From Paragonimus skrjabini miyazakii (Eukaryota > Platyhelminthes > Trematoda > Plagiorchiida > Troglotrematidae): a stretch of 64,000 bases of DNA. Both the position numbers and the translations under genes were made by a program. Numbering within the stretch: the first letter of the stretch is position 1; each line of letters opens with the position of its first letter. The notes beneath the pieces are model-generated. The model worked only from the letters and a program-made list of their open reading frames with translations. It was not told where the DNA came from and did not search any database. The stretch is from contig JTDE01000311.1 of NCBI GenBank assembly GCA_014338405.1, positions 64,181 to 128,180 of the forward strand, written 5' to 3'. This document shows, piece by piece, positions 47,491 through 58,985 of this stretch.

Positions 47491-49381
47491 TTCTTTTGCG
47501 TTATCCATTATTCTTCTAGGCAACCCGGACCAATATATGGCATCTTGTATCCAAGTAAATCTGTGAGTATAATAATTTTTACACTGGACTTAGTATTGTT
47601 TGTACTGAGTAATGTGTATGCACTTTAAACACTACACATCTCATAGCGTGATCCTGTACTGTAGTCGGACGGGAGGGGTAAATAATCAAGTCTGCAAAGG
47701 TATACCACTTTCATTGATTCCGATCCATTCCGTTATGACCTCTCCGAATGTAACTGCAGTCAACATATTGAGACCTTTGAAGAATTCATCACCAATGAAT
47801 TGTTTAGAGCTGACAATCATATAACCTGACAAGAGACTCTTTTTGTCTGAATCCAACCATGCCTTAAAAAATTAGAACTTCCATCGCCAATTCCAAGAAT
47901 CCTGAAGTAAGGTACATAGGAGTTAAATGGAAAAATTCATCGCATATTGGTCACTAGAATCAACGGATTCCAACTCAAGGAAGGTGATCATTTGAGTCAC
48001 TTTGAGCCATTTTAATGGGATAATCGGAAAGTGTTAATCATAATATGAACTCATTTTGCACACTCTTCTCAGTTACAAATCTGTGACTAATAGGAAAACC
48101 CAAAGCAGCAAGACATAAATGAAACGATCAACAATGTAAATTGGGTTGGATCGGGAGGGTTAATCACGGTTAAACCTGCGGGAGGCAAATATTGATAGTC
48201 ATGTGTTCTTGAGCACAGAACTGGCTATCAAATTCTTAACAGTGATTGAAAATTTATGTACTGTGAGCATTCACTCTGACCGTGCTCGAGAATACTACAC
48301 TGACACTGTGCTTTGCGGTAAACAAAGTGACGTTTCGGCATCGCTGAGAATCATACACTAGCGGATAGACTGATGCATATCTCAACCACCTGGGGATATG
48401 CTACTCAATCCTGATCGCAAAGTTTCTGTCTGTTCTGTCAATCTAAATGTTTTGGTAATTGCAAGAAAAATGACAGATATGGTTACTGGTAGAAAATCTG
48501 ACTTAGTTTTTTGACCGGGGGGATCGGCAATCTAGTAGTTTATGAGAATAGAACAGGTTTTAGTGCTTGTGCACGCGCTTCCACGTGGCTCTAATCATCT
48601 TTCCAACACCTGTCATCAAACCATCTTCTTTGAAAAGGTCTTAAATGTGAACATTTTTTTAGTGACTTCCAAAGGAGTATGTTTACCCACTTCCGAAAAT
48701 ACATCCCGGGAAATCGATAGCACAAAGTGCCTCATACGGACCCTGGTTGCTCAGCCTGTAGTCTAACTTCGGTGCATATTATAAATGCTCTGTCAAACAA
48801 CATACGCATTAATGATCTTCCATACACAGTAGGAGCAAAACTCATGAAATGTATGTACTGTCCTTTCCGGGTTGGCTTACAGCGCATTGAACCTTTAATA
48901 TCCACCTGAACAGTATTTGATCAATATGCCCAAGCAGAATAAACTGTTCATTCGTTTGTACCTATACGTAGCTAAAAGACTTCAGTGGACAGGGTTAAAA
49001 GTTGGAATTACTTTTTCAATTTGTACCTTAGTTTTTCCAATCAGGAACACTCCGTCCGCATATAGTCTACACAAGTTCAGTTCGTTCACCATAGGAAATT
49101 TTATTAGCTCACCTTTAGTTATGAACACCACAGGAATACATGACCTAGTATGCTTCTTATGGTTACTTCGTCTGTTGTTTGAAACCCTTACACAAAAATC
49201 TATTTGCTGAGTATATTTATATTGATGGAATTGTTCTAGTAGGTCGAGTTAGTGACCAGAGTAGTAAGAAACCTACAGCAGAGGTTATTCGGTCAATGTT
49301 TACTGTTGATTAAGCACGATCTCGGAGTAGATCGATAACACTTAGTCGATAGGACCATGTCTTACTGCTAAATAGAAGCAA
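47491..49381. other. No gene recognised; possible trace of a reverse transcriptase
   Basis: At about 49207-49315 the plus frame reads EYIYIDGIVLVGRVSDQSSK, which resembles a YIDD box with D changed to G. It is too short to assign. Confidence 0.35.
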
Positions 49382-49665
49382 TGCGATCAATTGTGGGTGA
49401 TGTTCAACTTGAAATAGGAACAACTGACCGATGCAGATGAAACGAATGGTTAACGTCCAATAAATTAGGTATTGCTAGCATATAGACCCGCAAGGGCATC
49501 TGAGGTTGGAAAGTGCGGTGAATACAATGATTGAATAGTGCAATAATAAACAAGATTAAACCTCTGATCAATAGTAAGGGACATTTGTTTTCTACACATT
49601 GAATATCACTCGCAACTGGTCGCACCTATCATATTCCCACAGAATTTCTAGCCAGCCCGTTACAA
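49382..49665. repeat. Two short R1 fragments in opposite orientation
   Basis: Sense gcgatcaattgtgggtgatg (49382-49417) and antisense tatcactcgcaactggtcgc (about 49600-49665), separated by about 170 bp of unrelated sequence. Confidence 0.65.
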
Positions 49666-50099
49666 AAACGGAACACGAATGCGCAAACTCCGAAGGCTGA
49701 ATAAAGCGTGGTAGCAAATAAGTGCCTCAACAAATCAATATCATACCAACAGATAATCACCGTAGACAGCAACGACTCAACAAATATACCGAGAAGCATA
49801 CATCACTGATGGACCGCTTCATTCATCCGGGTTGATTATATTTTCTACCAACGTGATTTTCCCTTCAGACGTCTGCAATAATATATAACATTATATATGT
49901 TTATATATGTTTATGTCTCCGCCTGCACTACAAGCGTCTGATGTTTACACTATCAGCACCTCCATAGTGTTCAACGTCGGCGAGTTGACCGATGATTTGA
50001 TCGAACTCTCAACTGTTCTATTCCGAGCACGTATCACTTGATAGTTTGCTGATAATTATATTGACGACAGGAGACAAACAGTAAGACACGTTAAATCAA

Positions 50100-50111
50100 C
50101 AAATAGTAGCA
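50100..50111. repeat. 12-bp target-site duplication of PLE copy 3, left
   Basis: CAAATAGTAGCA, repeated perfectly at 50845-50856. Confidence 0.8.
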
Positions 50112-50844
50112 CAAAACAGTAAGAAGACGCAATTCATCTGATTTTCTCCGGAATAACATTTCGTACATTCTGATCACATATAGACGTGTAACTAATTTTA
50201 AACGAATCAAAATTCCACAGAGAGGAAGTTATGGCTTAAAGGACTTTATAGATGGACACAAAAACTGGAAATCAAAATTATGGGAATGCCAACTACCAGG
50301 GTAGTCGCAGCATCAACGCAAATTGTTTTTGAACACACAAGAGAGAATGTGACCTTTGATAGCCAAAGCATCAGCAAACTGGAGTATGCGTTTACGGTTG
50401 TTTCGAAAAAACACTTAGAACTCGTCAGGAACTTTGACTCTGTGTCCTGCCTGTAGTATGTCTTGCAACCAATGGTGCTGGGTGCCGTCCGTCAGCATCT
50501 ATACAGGCACCTGACGTCTCTAACTGAGCTTCCAGCCATTAGGAAACATACTCCTTGATACGAACAGCTAGTTGTCGGTTTATCCTCTCTATGTAGCTCA
50601 CACTGCAGCTACCAACAACTAGCTGTTCGTATTAAGAAGCTTGTTCCCAAATGGCCGTTAGTTGGCTTTCCCGTAATTTTTATTTCCAGTTTCTGTGTCC
50701 GTTTACTTAATCCCTTAAACCATAACTTCCGCTCTGTGAAATTTTGACTCGTCTAAAATTAGGTACATGTCAATGTGTGATCAGAATGTACGAAGTGTTA
50801 CTCCAGAGTACATCACATGAATTTCGTCTTCTCATTGTTTTATT
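50112..50844 (-). mobile_element. Penelope-like element copy 3: truncated GIY-YIG tail with inverted 3' terminal segment
   Basis: On the minus strand, about 50640-50293 encodes the end of the GIY-YIG domain (SYIERINRQLAVRIKEYVS at about 50605-50540, then a tail homologous to copy 1a) and LRLPW with TAG at 50295-50293. The 3' segment R5 follows (50292-50112). On the other side an inverted R5 (50661-50844, plus) is attached directly to the truncated coding part. Perfect 12-bp direct repeats flank the whole. Frameshifts make it non-coding. Inverted terminal pieces of this kind are a known structural oddity of Penelope insertions. Confidence 0.85.
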
Positions 50845-50856
50845 CAAATAGTAGCA
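50845..50856. repeat. 12-bp target-site duplication of PLE copy 3, right
   Basis: Second perfect copy of CAAATAGTAGCA. Confidence 0.8.
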
Positions 50857-53800
50857 TGCCGATGATGCTGAGGACATTAAACTACGCGTTATCAGCGCCT
50901 TCCATGACAATCACTGTAGCATGAAAAGACTTCATCTGGCTTGTTTTTTGATAAGTGACATGGCATATTCCAGATTACTCATAACGTAAACATGTGTGGT
51001 CATTTTTTCTGGCTGTCAGTGTAATTACTTTTGGTGAACAACCAAAAACGGCAGCATGTCTCACATTTATATCTCTACTAAAATGACGAGCATCGCTAGA
51101 ACTGGAAGAAGTTTCAAAAATTTAATTTACTCTTTAATGACCTAGACAAAGGACACAATCTATAACCTTACCATGTTAAGAAATCTCGGGGTCACGTCCA
51201 TTTGTCCCGATATTGTTTTAACAATGCCTGATTTAAGTCTATGATGAAATGAAATGTCCCTCTTTTTCCCCCTCCAGAATCGGTAATCATTCAAACTAGA
51301 CGCAGTTAAACAAGAAGTAGAACTGGATAAATTGCGCTGAAGTGTTCTTTAGCAATCCTTCAGCGGACACTTTAGGGTTACTGTACACATCTGAGGCATC
51401 AGTGTTCGCCGAAATTATTTTATATGCTTCGTCTTGGTCAAATCTCATCTGCTGTAACACCCAAGTAGACTCTAGCTACATGGGTCCACTAATGCTTGCT
51501 TTCTGACTCACTACACTGATTTGATCGCTCTTGTCTGGGCTAAACATGAGATACAAGATAATGCGAGAATAATCCTTTGGAACTTTGACAGGAGTCACGG
51601 AAAAGTGATATCGAGATATCTCTATGTCGGAAATGTATGATTATAGGTCTTACCTTGGAAACTGTCATTCATCACTGTCAGTACCTGAAATTGAGTGATT
51701 CGGTTGCAGGGAAATTGTACAAAGAGTATGTAAACAAGTGTATGAAAAGCTCAGTCACTCTGCAGTCACCATCTAATGACCGTCAATCCTGCGACTGTCC
51801 CACCGTCATACAATGGATCAAACCTCATTGCTGTAAACACACTCACAGGTGCGAACGGCACCAGTTATTTTGATCGATGATGACCAATTAGACATATTTA
51901 CTGTTGTAATTGTCTACCTCCGTTCCTTCCCAGCCAGGGCAGCAAAATACTCAATTGTGAGTTAAACCAGTAGAAAACTGGCTACAATTACTTCCTAGTT
52001 TATAAGTCAGTGATTACAAAAATTAATCTGAGCGACCCTGAGAGCGATCTGTAACGTTCCAGAACCCTGCCCCAAGCCGGATGGCTCAATCCTAGCCATC
52101 CAATCGCCCCACGTTTGGTCAGGAGGCCACACATTGACTGTCTCGCTCACACACACATATCCATGGCCTATTCTCAAGGTCACCGACATACATCACACGC
52201 TCCAAGGCCAGCGCGTGATTCGGCACACCCGGTCCACCCTGCACGCACAAACTCCACTAGGCGTTTTTCACTATCACTCACTCAACAGACCGAGCCTTTT
52301 CCCTCGACACTGCGAGTGCCAAGGCCACATGTACACACACCGCAAGCATCGGCTGAGCCAACTTCACGCGCGTTAACTTACAGGCATGTGACGCCCACAC
52401 ATGAAGGCGATTAAAGCCCCGGACAAACAACATAACTTCTGACGCCACGTCTCGGACAGTGGACAAACAGCAACGCGCAAAACCAACGGGCATGAGAACG
52501 TGAGCTACAACCCAACCGCACAGCTCCAAATCATATCCACGTGATGCTATCCATGCAACACTGCCGACACACAGCATAAACCCGGATATTGTTACCCACA
52601 CTTTTATCAACCGGCACATTATTTTGTATTGTACGTGAGTCTCCAGACTTGTCTATTTCCTTGTTTACGCCTATTCGTATTATACACCTTAATACTCAAC
52701 TGTGTACCCTTCTTTTGTTATACGTAGTTAATGTTAGGCTGTAGTTATTGATCTATAGCCCACACCACCTCACTACGGATCAGATCTGTTCATCCAGGTT
52801 TGTGGGCGTAGGCGGGTCGACACAGATGCAAAAGCGTCGCATAGGAACATTTAAACAACTTGGGACGGAAGTTGCCATTTTGTTCAACCGTGGAAAGAGT
52901 GCAGTTACCTAGATGTGATGAAAAGCATCACGTGAGAGCGTGACTTCACAAGTGGTTACATTACATAGTTACATTGTACCGGCCCTAGTTAAGTAGATCA
53001 ATTTCAACGGCGTACATCAAGAACTTCACTCCGCTTGATATTTACGCGTCGAACTAGAGCAAATGATGGTGCAATAAAAATTTCGAGATAGTTATCAGAC
53101 TTAATGTTGACTATACTGTTTTCAGCCGAACTGTCAGACACAGAGAACAGACCTTGTTCTTTATCTTATTGTGTTCACTGCACTTTTAACCATGTAACAC
53201 TTGTATGTAGAGTTTATGTTCCCGTTTGTAATATTCTTGTCAATGTGACAAGATAAAGTGCGAACCTTTCAAAAGAGTTGAAATTAATGTTCAGCACGAA
53301 TCTGTTGATTTCGCTTTCTTCAGCAAGTCATCGAGAAGCTTTGTTTGCAGTGTTGGACGAAAATGTTTGCAAGGACTGTCACCATTGCCAAGATGACAGG
53401 GACAAAGAATGAAGGTGTATGCTCTTTGCTCTTGGCTGTAGTTTAATAGTATTTCAGTCAGTGTTTACTGTCTTTCAACTACTTTCCACTACTTGTAAGC
53501 AGTGCTTCTCATTGTCAGTCTGTTCTATTTTTTTCAAATCACAACCATCTAAAAGACCGAAAGTTAGCCGTCGACTATGGGTGTGGCCATCGTCCTGACA
53601 AACACAACATAGCCACTTGGGCAGACCTGGCGTTCAACTAATTGCTGCAGCCATTGTTCGTTGCCAGACAAAATTGGCAAACCTGAGAATGTGTTGGTTC
53701 GTATGTCCGCACCGCATGTTGATGCGTTAATGTATTGTGTACGACAATCGGCCTATCACATATACCAACTGCAGAGTGTGCTGTCGTTCAACGAGTCTTT

Positions 53801-54636
53801 CCGTTAGCCGATGCAAGTCAAATATGACAGGAAAGGACTGAACTACAGTGGTTAAAGTTACAAAAAATTGTTAAATTCCAGTAAACATTAGAAACGTTAT
53901 GTCACATAGCAGAAATCTGTGACTACCATTTTATATATTACACCTTCTCCTCTTGGTATATATATTTTTTAAACGCTGACGAGTCTTCGAGTTAATGAAT
54001 TTCTTACATACCGGTACGTCTTACACGGCTTCGTCTGTTAGGTAGTATACTGTGAACACCGCATGTGATTGAATAACTACGTATACACAAATATGACTTG
54101 AAGAGAACTGTGTCTGTTCTTGTATTCTGGTAGCGAGTTGGTTAACTTTTGTCGTCGATTTATGCGCTACCCCCACTACACCTACTGTTGACAAACTCTG
54201 CAGCTTCTTTTAGTTGTATACCATTTCATACCTTCGAAATAAATGGGTTTTGTATCGCTGTTACCTAGAGAATTGGTTTGTCGGGATGATCTTACAGATA
54301 CAGTATGTAGGATAAAAAATTATATGATTAAAAAGATTAAGATAAACAGTTGGTTGAAACATTGAGTTACTTTTAACCACTTCATCAGAGTAGAAAGAAA
54401 ACCTATATTGCGATATGTTAACATTTGATTTACTTTCACCAGTCGTCAACGTAAAACATGCCAGTTATATACATCATACAGATAAGGACAAACAGAGATT
54501 AGACACGTCCAGAAGCACACCAATTATTATGAAATCACGACCATGGCAACCCGATAGGTTGCCTCAACCAATTTTTAATTGTTTTGCATGATTTCTACGG
54601 GAGTTTCAATTATTTGAATCACTAAGAAACATTTAT
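50857..54636. other. No gene recognised; includes a G+C-rich block
   Basis: The block 52050-52620 is visibly richer in G+C than its surroundings and open in several frames, without a recognisable domain. A small perfect hairpin (gtgatg/catcac) is at 52914-52931. The rest is featureless. Confidence 0.45.
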
Positions 54637-54925
54637 AAATTACTGATGAGTAGTTGGGGAGTTTGGTTTTCATATAGATTGAACATCACCCACAATTGAT
54701 CGCAGCTGTCGCATTCCCATAGCCTTTCCAGTCGACCCCTTCGAGAAGAAGCACTACACTTTAGTTTCGCTCTCATCAGAGCTCGTCAGTAGTGCATATC
54801 TTTGCCACTGCCAGGACTAGAACACCGGCCACACTTTTCGTGAGGCAACCGTGTTTACCACTGCTCCATTGACCTCACACGAGGCACGACCGAATTGTCA
54901 TATGTGAACACTCAACTTGTGTACT
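54637..54925 (-). repeat. R1 repeat, well-preserved antisense copy
   Basis: Contains the R1 3' end (attactgatgagtagt), the hammerhead region and the tRNA-like part as far as the cgaattgtcatatgtgaac block. The leader beyond is missing (5' truncation). Confidence 0.85.
54751..54795 (-). ncRNA. Hammerhead ribozyme with blocked cleavage site
   Basis: Stem I (GCACTA/TAGTGC), CTGACGA, stem II (GCTCT/AGAGC, GATG loop) and GAAA are intact. The cleavage triplet is GTG instead of GTC; G at position 17 does not permit cleavage in known hammerheads. Confidence 0.8.
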
Positions 54926-54959
54926 CACCCAAGTGTTTTCTAGGATTTCTGCTAATTCG

Positions 54960-55374
54960 AAGGAGTCCTTCAAGCAAACAGCTTGGCGTATCCAGACCTA
55001 TTTGCACCTCGGATACTCTGCAGACATAACAAGGGTTGCTGAGGCAAACTTTACTAGCAAATGATTACCCGGACAAATTAATTGAGGCACATAGTACGGT
55101 GATGAAGAACGCTGAGTCCCTACTGACGGCTCAAAAGAAGGATGTTTTCCTATTCTTGCTATTCAAAGGTGACTATCTAGCCAACGAAATAAAGCACAAG
55201 TCTGTTCTGGCTCGAACGTATGCAGCTGCACAGTTGCGCTTATTTCAAACCACCAGAGGACCAGTTCTCCGCAATCGCAATATATGTCTTCTTTCTATTT
55301 TCATAAACAGTTGTATCGGTTCGGATAACCTAATCCGAAATGTACTAGTCGCTGTTCACTCGCTCGACTTATAA
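54960..55374 (+). mobile_element. Penelope-like element, post-RT fragment (copy 4)
   Basis: The open frame includes LANDYPDKLIEAHST, VFLFLLFKGDYLANEIKHK and RTYAAAQLRLFQTTRGP. This is the PLE connector after the RT (NGYPxxFI, FKGDDxAxxI, RTYAAAELR). No GIY-YIG core could be recognised downstream. It begins about 35 bp beyond an R1 copy. Confidence 0.8.
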
Positions 55375-55868
55375 CATTAAACCCATCCCCACATTTCCAA
55401 TCCCTGTATCCGTACATATTTCATAGATAATTTGCCGAACTCATGATGTAGGCATTCATAAGGATTCTTTCCACTGACATGCTGTGCTACATAGTGTAAC
55501 GTTTCCCGGTCGTTGGTAACCTTTTACCCCATACTTCACAGGATCATGTGAGCTACAAAATTTCCCGTTGGTCAACACCCGATGTGGGTAGGAATTTCAA
55601 CTTTATCGGCAACGCTAGTGTAGGTGTCACAAACACTTCGTTTACTGGTTAGGGTGGCTCTTGACTGCAAACACTGTCACAACAACTACAAAGATATTGT
55701 TACACACTTCTGTGAGACATCATTGACAATGACCATTCAATTATACACCGTATGCTGTACAACGCAACGTCCGATATACATTAGCACGCCATCCGTGAAC
55801 TATCTTGCGTAACAGATGATCCCTGTTTCGTACTCTCCTGTATTGTCGTGAGTTAACATTATTCTCCC
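55375..55868. other. No gene recognised
   Basis: Downstream flank of PLE copy 4 up to the R1 composite. Nothing identifiable. Confidence 0.45.
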
Positions 55869-55957
55869 AACTAAAGTATATAGATTGAACATCACCCACA
55901 ATTGATCGTGGCTGTCGCATTTCCGTAGACTTTCCAGTCGGCGCCTTTCGAAAAGAA

Positions 55958-56002
55958 GCACTAGACTCGAGTTTCGCTCTCATTAGAGCTCGTCAGTAGT
56001 GC
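55958..56002 (-). ncRNA. Type I hammerhead ribozyme, intact (antisense arm)
   Basis: Identical over 45 nt to those at 13071-13115 and 56054-56098. All core bases, stems I-III and the GTC site are present. Predicted cleavage is between 55964 and 55963 on the minus strand. Confidence 0.88.
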
Positions 56003-56053
56003 ATATCCTCGTGGCGCAGTGGTAAACACGGTTGCCGGCAGTGACGAGGATAT

Positions 56054-56098
56054 GCACTACTGACGAGCTCTAATGAGAGCGAAACTCGAGTCTAGTGC
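56054..56098 (+). ncRNA. Type I hammerhead ribozyme, intact (sense arm)
   Basis: Stem I 56054-56059 with 56093-56098; CTGACGA 56060-56066; stem II 56067-56071 with 56076-56080; GAAA 56081-56084; two-bp stem III with TCGA loop; GTC ends at 56092. Predicted cleavage is between 56092 and 56093. It lies 51 bp from an identical ribozyme on the other strand, so transcripts through the whole composite could fold into a long duplex instead of the ribozyme. Confidence 0.88.
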
Positions 56099-56219
56099 TT
56101 CTTTTCGAAAGGGGCCGACTGGAAAGTCTATGGGAATGCGACAGCTGCGATCAATTGTGGTTGATGTTCAATCTATATGAAAATCAAATCCCCTACTACT
56201 CATCAGTAATTAAAGTATA

Positions 56220-58599
56220 GTTGGTCAGCACTGGTCACATACTTCTGGTCATATGTGAGCCATTATAATATACTGTAAGAATTTATTAAAATTGACACGG
56301 ATTCTTAACTCCAATGAATGAACATTCATACTAGACACTATTTCATTCTGATTTCAGTGAGTTGTATGTAGACATCTTACAATTGGATATGTTATTCTAT
56401 CAAATTCCCAAACGGCATCACAGTTCCATTTTTAGCACCAACACCTCAATTACTCAATGCAGGAAACCCTCATATATTTCTGGGGATCGAAAACATTGCA
56501 TAACGACCACCCAATTAAGTATGGAAACAGCATTCACTGATCGCACGGTGTAACTTTCAACGACAACTCACCACCTGTTAGTTACGTGTAGTTTACGGTA
56601 GGTCCTCGCCCCTCCACCGTGTCCCAATGCAGGGTAAATTCTGCATGTCTTCAATCAAAACTAAAGTTTCCAGCTTTTTGTCAGCAAGTTTGCTCATCTC
56701 GATGAAACCGTACTGATTCGGTTGAAATGCCATGGGGGCACTATAAATTTGCAATCTCAGATGGGACCACTGTGAATCCAAATGTAGTTTATTCTAACTA
56801 AAAACAGAACTACCGCGTACAAAACATGTTTATCAGTTCCCGTCTTTCAGGATGCCAGTTCGCCAAAATGGGGCCCCGTGACAATCTACACAGCATTGAC
56901 ACTTTGACAGAAGTGAATCATATCCAGCTGGGGAACGAGTACAAACATCTGGTCACATTCTTCGCGTGATTTGATTACATGCATGCACTGTAACATGTGT
57001 TTATGTCTCAGAAACCAACCAGTTAGTAAGAGGTATGTGTTGGATTTGTTTAAGATGTTTCGAACTATGCGGCACTGTGTATACACGGCATAATGCATCT
57101 GTAACATTTGTAAACAAGTCTTATGGTTTGTTAGCCACCACAACACAGAAGACTGTGTTATGATGCGGTGGTATGTGTATGTAGATGTATAGGTATCCTC
57201 GTGGCATAATTACGAAGAGAAGAATGAACAGATATTATTTACACCTTTTCCAGTTTAAGACCTCTCGATGTAAATTTATGATGTCCAAAGGGGGTTATCT
57301 GGGTTTCAACGTCGAACAGAGTTGCATAGTTAACGTACACACTGTTAGGCTGCAAAACATGGGGATTGGTTGGCTTTTACAAAGTGAGATGAGGAAGTCT
57401 CAGTAGGTGCAGATACCAAACAAAGTTAGCTTGCCTGCACCCAATTACCTGGAACATCTTCATTTGAAATTGTGGAAACTTAAACTGGGAGAAGTATTGT
57501 ATACATTTTCAGGCAGCTAAGAAACATGCCCGTCAGCCGTATCGGGGCCGTAGCGAAGTGTATATGATTAAACATGTTACAAAATACGACAGTCTTCGCT
57601 CCTACTTCCGTCTGTACTCTGATGTAGACTAAACATTAACACACTTGTTCTACTTCATTTTACTAAGTATTTGAATGCTAGGTAGACGATCACAACGGAC
57701 CGTATGACACAGCAGTGTGTCGCACCCTTCCCCCAACAATTTTCCAGGGAGAAGTCGAAAAAACAGTCTCGATATTAGGTGTTTTCACTTCAATCTGTTA
57801 CCTCCTACACCAAATTTCAAGTCATACCTTAGATCAATGTACCCACGCGGATGATTGAGTTGGTGTTTCGTTCATGCTACAAGGATAACTTGAGATTACT
57901 TGAGTCAGACAGGAACTTTCCTTATTTTGCCACACAAATGTAGTGGTCACCGAGATTTTGTTGTGGGATGCGTTGAATACTTTGAGGAAAGAAACGAGTA
58001 GTTTCTAACTTTCGCTATGCAACACCGTTACGTAACGATGGTGCAACGTTACTTCCTTACAACAGCCAGGGACTATTCTCAATTTTTCCGGAGCAACAAC
58101 TGGATTTCATGGATCTGCAATTCTTCATCGGTTACCATTCCGATCGATACGTCACCGCTTCACTTCTCTTATTCCTTCCGTGAGTCTTCGAAAGCTTTGT
58201 CACTCTGACCGATGAGGCGCGTGAGCTGCTTAACCGTAGTATGATACCATTTGGGTAATTCGTGCTTCAGCCACATCATGTATTCATGGTAGGTAGCACG
58301 TACATTGTCAACCGATGTGGTTTCTTCTGATCGCAACAGTGATCTTAGATCTGGGCTAGTGATAAATTGAAGACAAGAGTGGTGAATACTAACCTATGGA
58401 GTCCATGGTTAAGAAACGGTGTTGAACAACGACTGTGTTGTGTCTTTTTGACATCCGTGATGACGTAGGGTTACGAAACCTGACCTAGTTGAGGGGATGT
58501 TCTTTGATAGTTGCTACTTGCATGTGACTGGTTACAACTGATGGAATCCTAATAAAAGCAATGGAACTGTCATTCAGAAACGGAAATCTGCAACTTAAA
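56220..58599. other. No gene recognised
   Basis: Spacer between R1 loci; short unconnected open frames, no motif. Confidence 0.45.
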
Positions 58600-58985
58600 A
58601 ATCACTCATATTTGGTCGCAGTGTTTGCATTCAAATGAAAATTACCGCCAGGCTGTATCGAAAAAAAGCACTTAACTTGAGTTTTGTTCTAGATGCAGCT
58701 CATCAGTGGTGCACGTCCTTGTCACGGTCGGAACTAGAACTCCTGCTCGTGTTGCCCACCGAGCCACTGACCTCGTATGAGAAACAACGAAATTATCATG
58801 TGTAAATGTTCAACCTAATTTGCGTGTGAGTACTGTTCAGATATGCACTGCTGACGAGCTCTAGCAAGAATGAAACTGAAGTCTGGTTCTGTACTGCGAG
58901 GAGGGGTTGAATGAAATAAAAGTTGAGATCAACTGTGAGTGGTGTTTAATTTAGATGAACCAAACTCCTCTACTACTCACTAGTA
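58600..58985. repeat. R1 inverted pair, old
   Basis: Antisense part (58600 to about 58835) is joined to a sense part (about 58840-58985). The minus hammerhead keeps CTGATGA but has lost stem II and GAAA. The plus one (58845-58889) keeps CTGACGA, GAAA and GTC with a broken stem II base and a weak stem I. Confidence 0.7.

Larger units (their letters stand above)
55881..56207. mobile_element. R1 inverted composite with two intact hammerheads
   Basis: Antisense arm 55881-56012 and sense arm 56044-56175 are near-identical reverse complements over 132 bp around a 31-bp centre. The centre keeps the A box (ggcgcagtggt), but the B box is deleted. The sense copy continues to catcagt. A 12-bp direct repeat with one mismatch (AACTAAAGTATA at 55869-55880; AATTAAAGTATA at 56208-56219) flanks it, partly overlapping the R1 terminus. 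A recent inverted insertion. Confidence 0.85.

Noticed and set aside
49207..49315. Additional PLE or LTR-element reverse transcriptase (YIDG)
   Set aside because: Only one short motif with the second catalytic Asp replaced; no neighbouring RT motifs in order.
50088..50860. DNA transposon with long terminal inverted repeats
   Set aside because: The inverted arms are the PLE 3' segment (R5): in two loci it follows the LPW-stop of the GIY-YIG frame, and the centre encodes PLE endonuclease, not a transposase.
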